64,000 nt of DNA, from NCBI GenBank assembly GCA_020726505.1, contig JAHLEZ010000003.1, positions 1,426,001-1,490,000 on the forward strand. Reading direction: 5' to 3'. Positions 35,611-46,414 of the stretch are shown here, in pieces. Within the stretch, counting starts at the first letter, position 1. The number at the start of each line of letters is the position of its first letter. Source of the stretch: Leptodontidium sp. MPI-SDFR-AT-0119 (taxonomy: Eukaryota; Ascomycota; Leotiomycetes; Helotiales; Leptodontidiaceae). Position numbers and translations under genes: made by a program. The notes under the pieces are model-generated. The model searched no databases, was not told the DNA's origin, and saw only the letters and a list, made by a program, of their open reading frames with translations.

Positions 35611-36214
35611 ATGCCACGTCCAAGTACCCACCATTCGGTGAAGACCAAAGCCCGATTCAACTTCATGGACTTGCCCGTTGAATTACGTGTGAAGGTAGCT
35701 CTTTCGTGCTCTTATCACTTTGTCGTGTTTGAGATTCATTTCTTATTGATGGACTCTAGATCTATGAACTCCTTTCCTATGAGTCTGGTGAGCTGGTGAT
35801 TCTGCCCAAAGCAATATCGCCGCGTCCTCGGAACCCATCGTACGTGTATCTTCAGTAACTTGTGATTTCCATTTACCTGCGCTGTCCCCGTCAAACCCCA
35901 ACAAATCCCGGCTACCGCTATCCCGGGGTCTCTCTCCTCACAACATGCAAACTTGTCAACGAGGAAATGACTCCACTGTTCTATTGGGGGGACATATTCA
36001 GGGTCACTTTGTGTGGGTGCCGCTGCTTGCCGCTGCTCTCGTTGCCCATCATGAACTAACTAATAGACAGTCAGCCCGTTCACGCAACCGGACATTTTTC
36101 ATCCGAAACCAACGTTGGCCGACCCTCCGGTGCATTGAGACGATGAAATTTTACTGCGATGTCGAACCTTCGCACCCAAACTTCAAGACGAACTTTACAT
36201 GTAGTGGCTTGTAG
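35611..36214 (+). pseudogene. Broken F-box-like / fungal hypothetical-domain gene
   Basis: The start reads MPRPSTHHSVKTKARF, then FMDLPVELRVK, a typical beginning of fungal F-box-like proteins (LPxELRxKIYELL). A good 65-bp intron (35695-35759, GTAGCT..TAG) joins RVK to IYELLSYESGELVILP. The frame then hits TAA at 35856-35858, but continues in the same frame with YPGVSLLTTCKLVNEEMTPL, which is the hallmark second motif of the same family (LLxTCKxxxEEtxPLFY). After GDIF the frame breaks again, and a shifted frame carries NQRWPTLRCIETMKFYC up to a stop at 36212-36214. No AG acceptor lies where an intron would be needed to skip the TAA. I read it as a recently broken gene; a heavily mis-modelled intact gene is the alternative. 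Confidence 0.5.
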
Positions 36215-37164
36215 ATGCTAGGGTTTATTCCCAAGAATGCTGTGCTCCGCTCACGTGTAGGTCCGGATGATGAAACTGCTGCGAGTATGGTTACCATCAT
36301 ACTTGTAAATCTCACGTTGGCACAACTTGCAGATTTTCAATTGCTGATGGCTGCTTTGTTTTCCACCGATGTGGCTGCGGCATGACTCCAATAGAGAGGT
36401 TATCGATGCCACTTGGCAGAGGAGGGAGAAATACATTTACCTCTCTACGGTTCAATGGTCGTGCACACGGATGGTGCTGATCTTCCCTGATGGCGGCTCC
36501 AAGCCGTAATGCAGAAAAATCAGTTCCTTGGACCATGTAATTCAGGATCATCTGATTCCACAATGTTCTGCCTCTTTCTACGTTGGATCGCACATCTCAT
36601 CCACCGTCTGTTGTTCCTACGGCTCTCTGTATATTCGCACCTCGCTCATCCCATGGGGAGATGGCCGACGAAACGTTTGACGAAGAAGCCTTTATGAAAT
36701 TCTGACCACCTGGATCGAGTCGGAAACCTTTCAAATTCGAGCACTTTGATGTTCCCCGACCCTTCATTATTAGTCTCACCCCTCATCTTATATCATGCTC
36801 AAAGCGTTGAGTAGTATTATGAAGTGTATTGCGTTTGTCCTCAGGCTTTCGCTCATCAGGTCGCGCAAACGCCTGACGCAACTTCCCATGAAGCTCCTGT
36901 GGATACCTCTCATTATGTCCCTTCGTTTCATCCATCTTCCCATTTGACAAGATTTTGATATTTGTCAGGCGTGTTGAGTTAAAGCTACGCCTTTCCCTGG
37001 CCCAACTTTAGGTATTATCTGATGCTGTAAATTTGGCAGTCACGACGACCAGCAATGCCACCATCACCGAGGTTTGGGCGACAGTCCAGGCGGTAGAGGA
37101 CGACGTTGAGGTGGTGATAATTGGAGAGGAGCAGGCGGAGCAAACGGCAGAGGGGGGAACATTG
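36215..37164. other. Intergenic region without a supported gene
   Basis: About 950 bp between two broken plus-strand genes. Only short minus-strand frames without family resemblance occur here. Confidence 0.45.
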
Positions 37165-40100
37165 ATGGGGGAGGGCAGAGACGAGAGAGTGGAGGAGTTT
37201 CCAGAGGAACAAGCAAAACTCATCAAGAACCCACCAGTCCCAAATGACACGAACACTATGGAACAAGCGTGGAATGGTGTTCTCAGGATCCTCAACGACG
37301 ACAATCGAGGCTGGAAGCAGCAATTGATCTTCGATTTGGAGTCTGATGAGTACCAGGGACGGGCTCATGTCAAGAACTTCATGGAAATTCAGGCAGGCCT
37401 GGGGCGGATCATCAACCTTCGTCAGGCGGGCGGGCCCTTTATCACACACCCAGCCACTCTGGACTGCCTCGCTATTAGCAACGCAGTTGGTGGGATTTTC
37501 AATTTCATCATTAGCAGTCATAGCTCTCGAGTTATGCTTTTCTTTCAGAACATTTGTAGCAACCTCCTGGACTGTCAACTACCTTTCAGTATGTGGCCAA
37601 CAAGATCGAAGAGCTGCGAAGAATTGTTGCACTCTCTCTCGGACTGCTGCACGAGGAAGTGCCCGCGGTGGATGGAGTCACAACGAATATGGCCACATCA
37701 ACCTATCCCCGGCCAGTGGAGTTTTCAGAGGGACGGCACGACGACGACAAGGTGGACATTTCCGAGATCAATATCACTCCAACGGAGAACGAAATTCGAT
37801 GCAATCGTCCTGAATACCTGGTCTCGGCCAATCTAGATCTACTGCATTTCCTCAATGATCAAGCACAGCGACATATCGACACTCACTTTCGTCTCCTGCG
37901 CCATGATATCTTTGGGGTGTTGGCGGAGGCGTTGGGAGGACTTCTCCTCGTAACCGAGCAGGATATATCGCTTGTTGAGAATCCACGGCTCAATCCTAGG
38001 AATATTCGAGCATATACCTATCCCAAAGCTCACATCCGCAATCTGTCCTTCGATCATAGTCGAGGGCTTCAAGTCCAATTATCATTTCCTCACCCAACAG
38101 CAGCCCGCAAGAAGTCGAAACCGCAGAGACGCAGATGGTGGGAAGACTCCAAGCGGCTCGAAGAGGGGGTCTTCCTCAGTCTGTTATTCTTTGAGGGTGC
38201 CAAGAGCTCTTTGCTATTTTTCAATGTCACTAGCAAAGAGACGAACCCTGATAAAGTTGCCAGTCTCAGCTCCCACGACTATCTTGCGGCCGTCACTACG
38301 AAGCTTGCATCAAACAACCGAGATGACTCGGATGCGAGGGTTCGGTTGAACTGCCAGAAGTCATTTGGTATCCTGATAGAGCTTCCTGGTATCATACTTG
38401 CGACGTTTGTGCCTGCTCTGGAAAGTATTCGGGACATGTATCGACTCTGTCGCTTACCGTTTCGTCAACAGGTTGTCCCTGACCAGTTAGAGCATCAAGT
38501 CAAAAACCCAGCTCCCTTGGACATATCTCCCCCTACGTATACCCAAAATCAGAACTTCAACTTCTCTCTGAAGTCGATAATCAAGGATGGGGCTAGAGAC
38601 TATTTGATTCGTCCAATGGATACCTCCCCACACAGTGATGGTATTATCGACAAAGTCGACGTTCAGACAACGCTTAATCAGGGCCAGTGTGAAGCCTTGG
38701 TCTCAGCATTGAGTCACGAGTTCGTTCAAATTCAAGGACCTTCCGGGAACCGGCAAGTCTTACTTGGGTGTGAATCTGACGAGGGTCCTGCTTTCATCTG
38801 CAGCAACGACTGGACTGGGACCAATAATCGTCGAGTAAGTTGTCCCTTGTGCTGATGGAATGTCGGAGAGCCCACTGTCGTTCTTCGGCTGCTATACAAA
38901 TCATGCATTGGACTGATTTCTTGAGCATCTTCTAGAAGTTGGCATCGAAAGGGTGACTCGCGTTTGAGGTCAAAGCAAATCTTCTCGATTGGAGGGTAAG
39001 AATATCAGATTGATTGCGCGAGCAGAGGGCAAGAGCGAACTGGAAGGATACCTATGTGCCATGACATAACAAGAACTCGAGGAACAAGAGCAACCCGTCA
39101 GAAGAACACTAGACTCCATACGCCACACGCAAAAGCAGCTGAGTTGGACCACCCTGAAAACTCACATAGCTGAAAAGTATCCGGGGATACACTCCCAGTC
39201 CAACGAGGCTGGCCAAGATGGCTTCGCAACTTCAGTCTATCTCTCGAAAGCTAAACAGGAGCTCCGTATCAACTCGACCGGAGTCTGTTTGAGAGACTAT
39301 CTGTTTGAGAACCCAGCCGACCCCCATTCCCAGTTTCCCAGCTTCCCAGTTGAACGTGCAGCGACGAATGCGACCACAGATCTCCAATTTGATCCGCAAC
39401 CATCTACCCTCGTCTCATCGGCCATGAAAGCACTCGGAATATTCCGGATGTCGTCGGTATGCGGAACAATGTGTTCTTCCTGAATCTGAGAACCTTCAGG
39501 ATGGAGATTAGATTAGTCACAGTGGATAACTTCCAGGTACGGTACCTCCTTTCACACCATTGTTACCTTCACGGTTTGTGTCTCGAAGCATCGCGAGGGT
39601 TCAAATTCTTGCCACGTCTCCCTGTGCAGATCGGAACAAGTCCGAGGTCTATTGAAGCCAACCACATACTTTCATAGGGTGAAGAAGCAGAGGTCATCAT
39701 CGTCTCGCTTGTCCGGAGCAACTATGAATAGAAAGTGGGCTTCCTCAGGACTAGCAATCTAATCGACGTACCACTCAGCTGAGCCCAACATGGTCTCTAT
39801 CTCATTGGTAACGCAGAGACTTATTCGAATGTATCAATGATGTCCTTGGAATGCTCAGAGCCGACGATGCCGTGGGAAGATCTTTCGACTTTTGCTGTCC
39901 TCGACACCCAGAAACGGAGCTCGAAGCTTCACGGCCCGAATTCGAGAGACTCAGCCCAGAAGGAGGTTACCAGCTGGTTTGCAGTCGACGCCTCAACGAT
40001 TGCGGCCATCAGTGCTTGGCTCGATGCCATTCCGAATCAATGCACCGAGTCCTGTCTTGTTCAAAGCGTTGCGAGGGCCGCCTTCATAGCCCTTGCAGCC

Positions 40101-41972
40101 ATCCCTGCCAGAAGTCAACATGCGGAGAAGAGTGCGGCAAATGCATGAAGGTAGATGGTGTTCAGCTTCTATGCGGGCATCTGAAGAATGGCGTGAACTG
40201 CCATTTCTCCCAAGATGTGGCGAAAATCACCCGTGACACTGTTGTCGAGAAATTGGTTCCAGGATGCAATCACGCAATCGAAGTTCGGTGCTCTGAGGAT
40301 GTTACATCTCCGTTCTTCAGATGCCAGAATCCTTGCGATGCTATGCTACAATGTGGGCACCCGTGTCGAGGTACTTGCGGCATTTGTAGTGAAAAGGACG
40401 GTGCTGGCGATGTTATTGTCCGGCAATCCATTTGCAAAAAGACCTGTGATAGACGCTTCGGTACTTGCAACCATACTTGTCCACTACCCTGCCATGATGG
40501 TTCGGACTGCGGCTCATGCCAACTACCCTGTGAGGTAAGTCCCTTTTTTGGCCTTCCCTGCTTTTCGATTTCGATTTGAATGAACGAAACCCCCAGAGAC
40601 ATTGGAGAAATGTGATTGTCCCAAAGAAACGACGATATTCATATATCAGCACATTTGGAGTCACTTGACCATGCCGCTGACTTCAACAAGGTTCATTGTT
40701 CCCATTCGAAGTGTACACCGAAGTGTGCGCAATCGTGTAGTCCAGGTATTGAGCGCTGCAAATGGTCTTGCTATCATCAAGGGAGATGTGCACCTGCCAT
40801 GCGCCGTACCATGTTCTCGTACCAAGAGGTGTCCTGAGGCCCTGATTTGTGGCCACCAATGTCCCAGTCTTTGTGGTGAAATATGCCCGGAAGGATATTG
40901 CCATGTATTTTCCACGAAACAGGACAACCGAGTTGATCTCCTAGAAATGAAGTCACACAACGAGATCGATCTCGACGAGTCGCCCATTGTCGTTCTCGGG
41001 TGTGGGTACTTCCTCACGGCAGAAACGCTTGATGGGATGATTGGCATGGCTGAGGTCTATGACATCGATAGTACGGCGAGTTTACAGGTCTCAAGGATCC
41101 CTCATCGGAGCTTTCAAATTCCATCCCAAAGTGTCCAGACTGCAATTGTGCTATCCGACAACATACCACTCAACGCTATAACAGGGTCATCAGCCGAGCT
41201 GTAATCGACGAGGTGCCTAAGCGTTTCCTTGTTAGTGGCCAAGAATGCATTTGGGATTTGAATAGCAAGATCGAGGACTTGGACCAGGAGCAGTCACCCG
41301 CTTCCGCAAAAGTACAGCAGACAGAAACTAGCTAGCGCAGAACCATGCCGCACGAGAAGCTGCTGCACTGGAAGGCCAAATGGCTGGGCTGACGATTGAT
41401 CCAGGTACCCCAACCAATGATCATCGCGTTACCGTTGGAGGTTTCGCAGCAGACCTCAAATCTCAATCCATTATCCTCCCAAACCTCTCCACCGTCGTGC
41501 AAGCACTTCGCTCTAACCCAGCAGGATCCTCGTTCAAAATCCCGGGCGGAAATCCAGCACAGCATCATACTTCTTTCCTACGAGACTGCAAAACTATCAT
41601 CCAGGATTGCACGCACGCCAACCTCCCTAAGCTGGCAGTGGACAACACCTTGGGCTTATTGGGAAAGGAATGGAATAAGGAGGTTACCGCTGAAGAGTTG
41701 GCTGCTATCAAGCAGGCGATGGTGAGTGGTCACGGAGGGATTGCTACTCATTCTGGCCATTGGTATAAATGTGAAAATGGACATCCGTCAAGTGCCACTA
41801 GCGGTACCTAGTTTTTCATGTACGTGAATTAGGTAGCTGGCAATCACAGTTTGTAATCGGAGAGTGCGGTATGCCCATGGAACAAGATCGCTGCCCTGAA
41901 TGTGGAGCTATGATTGGGGGCCAGCATCATAGGGTAGTTGATGGTGTGACGAGAGCTACGGAGATGGAATGA
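37165..41972 (+). pseudogene. Decayed NFX1/ZNFX1-type superfamily-1 helicase (Hrr1-like)
   Basis: Pieces of one protein occur in order over 4.8 kb but in changing frames and with stops. N-terminal helical region: HPATLDCLAISNAVGGIFNF (first frame, to about 37590), then a frame change and RHIDTHFRLLRHDIFGVLAE and RRWWEDSKRLEEG (second frame). Walker A is broken by one extra base near 38741 (shifted frame gives GPPGTGKSYLG). Motif CYTNHALD at about 38890 is followed by TGA at 38914. Further stops lie at 38965, 39067, the codon after VSLVRSNYE, and 39780 (within LS*AQHGLYLIGNAE). Sequence between the Ia region and GEEAEVIIVSLVRSN is much shorter than in relatives, so helicase motif II seems lost. 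Cys/His-rich NFX1-type fingers span about 39850-40900, and an RZ-type finger (HWYKCENGHP, later FVIGECGMPMEQ) ends at 41972. Apparent introns remain (39537-39677; 40535-40596), so it is not a retrocopy. Intact relatives act in RNAi-linked heterochromatin in fission yeast. Confidence 0.88.
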
Positions 41973-42335
41973 ATGGGAGATAGCGATTTGGGAGGAACTG
42001 ATTTGGGAGAAGGATATGTGGTGAGTGGAGGGAGTATCTGAGTTCATTGGGACATGGATTTAGAAAGATTAGAAGTTTCATTCATACCTACGCAATAGTT
42101 TTGCATTTGTGCCAAGTTACTAGTGAGATACAAACAAACATTGAACCCCGGCTATTCCAGCGACCCCTGAAGGCGGTCAGCATGTACGAGGGAGAGTGTG
42201 TAATTCGTTCCTTCAACCCCAAAGAAAAAACATCGCTTTCAGTCAAGTTTACAGATACTACGAAGGCTAATCGTCGATCCCCATCAAGCCCATGCGCCTA
42301 TCAATAATGCATCAAAAGTACAACGAGGGGGTTGC

Positions 42336-45124
42336 CTAAACTCCCTCGGCCTCGTCAGCCGTATCTTCCACCGTGGCAGTTTTCGCTTTCGCCTTTCCCT
42401 TTTCCTTCCTGCGCTCCTCTTCTTCAACGGTACCTTGCGTTTGTGCGGCAGATGACTCCTCACCATCCACCACCGTTGAAGGTCCTGCACTAGTCTGCTC
42501 AGTGACCGTTGGGATGGGGACTTGTGTTGCAGAAGAGGTGGAGGAAGGTTCCCCCGCGTGCATGGGACGAGCTAGAGGACTTGATCCCATAAATAGTTGG
42601 CTCGAGCCCCAATTAGGCAGGACATCTGCGTCTGTATTTGTGTCCGCATCCTCTTGTAATGCGATGATGGAATCCCTTGTATTGCTGGAGGTGGTGGTGG
42701 TACTTTGTGTTATGGTGGTATTCGGGCCTGCGTTGCTGGATTGGTCAGCTGCTAGCGACGGCGGAGTATGGATGGCGTTCGTGTCGGACGAATCAACAGA
42801 CGAGGCCTGCGAGTGCCCTTCGGGGTTTATTGTCGGCGTGGGAGTCAGGGTATTATTAGAATTCCCACTCGTAGGGCTGATGCCACTTTGCGTGGTGGCT
42901 GTGGGGGCCAAGCCTGGACCTGCTGCAGGTCCTGGAGCTGCTGTACTCGTTGCTTGCGGAAAGGCGGCGCTGCCATCCAGTCTTTCCAACGGGAGAAGAG
43001 ACCATCCTTCTGGGATCGTTACGCCAGGAGGGAGCTCCGCACTGCCTGATGGTATAGCGGCTGTATTTGGTCGCCCGACATGTCTTGCCATTTGAGGGCC
43101 AGCGAATGGCGGAGCGATTCTCCCATTTCCCAATGGTCCTATTTGTGGAAGTTGGAGTTGTGGCAGTTGAGGTACCTGTGGCATCTGGAAATTTGCTGCC
43201 AATGGATCTGCCCCTCCGTTTTGTATCAGCCGTAACCTGCTAAGCTCTACCTGCAAGAGCTGCACTAAGTGTAGCTCTTGTTGTGTCACTTGCAAATCGC
43301 GTATTTCGCCCATGATTTGCTGCTCAAGTTGCTGAAGTTGATCCTGGATAGGGCCTGTCCCAACTGGATTCAAATTCGCCTCCCCCTGGGCTTGCGGTTG
43401 GGCACGACGGGGAAATCCCAGTTCCAAACCGTAAATCCTTGCGTTTCCGGCTCCAGCTGCCCCATTCTCCTGTCCTTGTTGCTGTCCAGCAAGACCTTGT
43501 GCAAAATCTTGGAGATTAGCTTGACCGAATCCAACTCTCAAAGGTCCCAGGTTGAGCATCCGCATCCTGCGATGAGGTCGGCCAGCAGCTGGAGGTTGTG
43601 CTCCAGCACCGTCTTGCTGACCAGGAGCAGGTTGTGCACCTGGACCAGCAGCGTTTCCATTATTTCCTGCACCACGTGCAGGTTGCGCCCCTGAAGGATC
43701 AACAACGGGTCGTCGACATGTTGGACAGACCTGCTGCCGTTCAAGCCAGCTCTTGAGGCAACCGAGATGCAGGATATGTCCACAGGGTAGCTTCTTTGGT
43801 CGTGTTCGTTCATTAACTGCAGCGGCAGGTCTTGTCTGAGGTACCGCTCCAGGTGCAGCAGGTGGAGCCTCTGGATTCGTCACAGACCAGGGTCTCATTT
43901 CCTCTCTACAGATGATACACGTATCCTCTCTTTCGATATCCTCTACTGTAGCATCACCGTATCTCGTATTCATGTCATGCGTGGCTTTGCGATATTTGAT
44001 GAACGTCCCCAGACGCTTGGTGAACGAACGTGCCGTAAGGAACAAGTCACGCATGATATGGATAGGGAATCCATAGAACATGAGCAGGATGACGAAGAAT
44101 GAGACATAAATGCCCAATTTGACGAAATCTAAATAGTCAGTAGGAAAGAACAATTGCCGGAAGATTTGCTTACCGGTGATTAAGTCCAGGGTAAGGACCC
44201 AATGGCCCTTTGCCTCCCACCCTGGAACCTCGATGTCCATCTCATCCACATCATCCTCAGAAGGTAGAGGCGCGTTTGACTCCTCCGCTGTCTCGCCACG
44301 CTCATCTGCCGCCACGGCTGCAGTCTCTCTTTGCCGAATCATTTCAGCTCTCTCCTCTCTGACCTCCCTTCTCCGCTCAACAAGGCGATCCTGGGTTTGT
44401 TGTTTGACCACCTTGGCTTCCACTAAGGATATAAAATATCGCAGACCTGTCGCCAGAGACGATGCGGTAAGGATGGCGAATTCAAAGAGGAACATTACCA
44501 TCATGTTCGGCCGTGCCTGCTGGATAACCGTATTGATGGTGTATTTCATCAACCAGAGGTTATACACAACCGACATAACCAGGGATATGGAAAGTCGAAT
44601 ATGGAAAAGGCGCGGATTCGCAGGCGGCTGTTGCTCGAGAATCTCCACTCTTCCGTCTCCAATCCATCCCCAGACCTTGCCCGTCAAGAGCGCAACAAAC
44701 ATAACCAGAAACCAAGCACCCACCTCCTCTCTGAATATTGTCATGGCCAGACATGTCTCCGTTATGGCGAACCATGACCTCTCGTATATTTGTTCGGTTT
44801 CAATGGGTCGAAGGGCTCCATAACAGAGTCGCTGAAGCCCATACATGAAAGATCCATAGATGAAGAGGATCAAGTTGATCAATATCTGCCCGGAGAGTCA
44901 GCCATCGTCGCTGGCGGGGCATGTTCGAGCTCCACGCATACCATTAAGCACAGATTGCTCTGCGCCATGTAAACACATGCTGAATAGAAGTTTGCTCGCT
45001 GATTGAAGGCAGATAGTATGACGCCTCCTGCCAGAGCCGTAGATATCTGGATGGATTAGCTTCTTGATCCGGATAGCTTCAGCTTCAGAGGGCTTACCGC
45101 AGCATACCAGCCGAGCCGTCCCAT
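42336..45124 (-). CDS. HRD1: ERAD E3 ubiquitin ligase Hrd1 (synoviolin)
   Basis: Four exons (45124-45098, 45046-44942, 44885-44174, 44128-42336; 2637 nt) encode 878 residues. The first exon is only nine codons (MGRLGWYAA) and joins [20 protein letters not shown], the family N-terminus. Several membrane helices fill residues 1-310, including [20 protein letters not shown] and the last one, [24 protein letters not shown]2 domain follows at about 352-419: CIICREEM, then [20 protein letters not shown] and VCPTCRR, with an insert of about 30 residues between its halves. The C-terminal half is Gln/Pro/Ala/Ser-rich and disordered, ending in a Lys/Glu-rich stretch. Hrd1 forms the ER retrotranslocation channel and ubiquitinates misfolded proteins. 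The third intron (44129-44173, 45 nt) has good splice signals but is open in frame (see findings). The gene shares a divergent promoter with the AhpD-like gene. Confidence 0.95.
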
Positions 45125-45554
45125 CTTGTTGGAGATTCTCTCAGCTCAGATCCAAAGGGTGGGAGACCTTACTACATCCAAAGCTCAAGTGGCCATGCTT
45201 TCCCTTGTTTGGTGTTGTGGGCAGCCTTTATGACAACGTTTATAAACAGGAACAGGTCGCTGATATGGATATGGACACATTGAAGCTGCACCTCACCTCC
45301 ACACTGGAACAGCCACATCGGCGAAACGCCACACATGGAATTGCCGACGCTAAACTCATTTGGGCACTCCTCTTTGGTTGGTACTGTATGTATAACGGTA
45401 TCTCAACAAATCCCTGGAATCAGAAGAGTTCGGGGAGTTAAGGGTGAATTTTCATTAGAAAATCGAAGGTATATAATCGACAGGTCATTCCACCGATTCC
45501 AGTCCACTCACTCATAGCGTCAAAGGTTTTGCATTGGACTTTGTGCCGGGAAAA
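45125..45554. promoter_or_regulatory. Divergent promoter between HRD1 and an AhpD-like gene
   Basis: Only 430 bp separate the start codons of two genes transcribed in opposite directions, so both promoters must overlap or abut. A short A/T segment (TATATAATC) lies at about 45470. No unfolded-protein-response element could be pinned down by eye. Confidence 0.7.
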
Positions 45555-46414
45555 ATGGCAGCCCCTCGAACTCTCCCATCAATCATGACACCGTCTCTGC
45601 TGAAGTACATGCAGACCCATCCTCAAGTACCAGAACATACTTGGTACTTTATTGCAGCTACTACACTTACCATACTTAACCGACCGGATGAAATCCAAGT
45701 TGTCTTCAACCACGCTCTGAGTAACGGCCAGGACCACTTACCTTTAGATTATCATCAGCAGCTACTGATAGCCAGGAGGACGAGGGAGGCGTTGCTTAAA
45801 GCGAGCTCAGTTGGGGGAGTACCGAAGGTGAAGCCATCTAAAAGCTATTAATTACTTCTAACCGATGTAGACTATCAACGCCCTGCTTGCTCTGAAGAAT
45901 GTGACACCCGTCCATCTTCAGGCCGATGGCTTCGACCAGCAGTCACCAACGGGACGGCGATTTGACATCTATGAGGTTACTCCGTCAAAGGTACTTCAGC
46001 GAGGGCAGAACTTCTTTGAGAAGGTCTATGGCAAGATTGCGGGAAGAGTTATGAGACAGATGGATGCGTCTGGGACAGAAGACCTGGGACTTATTGCTCG
46101 TCTGATGTACGCACACATCTTGAGTAACACAAGCATTTTGAACGGGGTGGAAACAAGCTATGTGCTCATCGCCGCACTGATACCTCAAGATGTATGTATC
46201 ACCCCGAAGAACGAGATGCGGAATTAACCCTGAGCAGGTAAATCCGCAACTGAAGGGCCACTTGAGAGGTGCTCAAAATGGGGGAGCAACTGTGGAGGAA
46301 GTAAGGGCCGTGAGAAGTATTGTGATGAGAATTTGCGAGAGTGCAGGTATGCGAAAGCTTGAAGAGACGGATGTTGCCGGATGGGGATGGAGGGAAGATG
46401 TTGCTACTCTCTGA
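45555..46414 (+). CDS. AhpD-like / carboxymuconolactone decarboxylase-family protein
   Basis: Three exons (45555-45827, 45871-46191, 46238-46414; 771 nt) encode 256 residues. Introns of 43 and 46 bp (GTGAAG..TAG with TCTAACC, and GTATGT..CAG) are in phase 0, and splicing joins GGVPK to TINALLALKNVTPVH and IPQDV to NPQLKGHLRGA. The all-helical pattern, with LNRPDEIQVVFNHALSNGQD, LIAALIPQDVNPQLKGHLRG and NGGATVEEVRAVRSIVMRIC, is that of the fungal AhpD/CMD superfamily. The CxxC redox pair of bacterial AhpD is absent, so peroxidase-reductase chemistry is unlikely. Some fungal relatives are peroxisomal, but the C-terminus here (DVATL) is not a clear PTS1. The start at 45555 is the first ATG of the frame. 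Confidence 0.8.

Noticed and set aside
34909..35611. Long plus-strand frames of Ala/Leu/Cys/Pro repeats
   Set aside because: They are produced by the 10-bp minisatellite and neighbouring microsatellites, all three frames staying open because the unit lacks stops.
37165..41972. Repeat-induced point mutation as the cause of the helicase decay
   Set aside because: Damage includes single-base insertions and large deletions, and the stops are not all explainable by C-to-T changes at CpA; composition is not strikingly A+T-rich. A dinucleotide (TpA/ApT) index would settle it.
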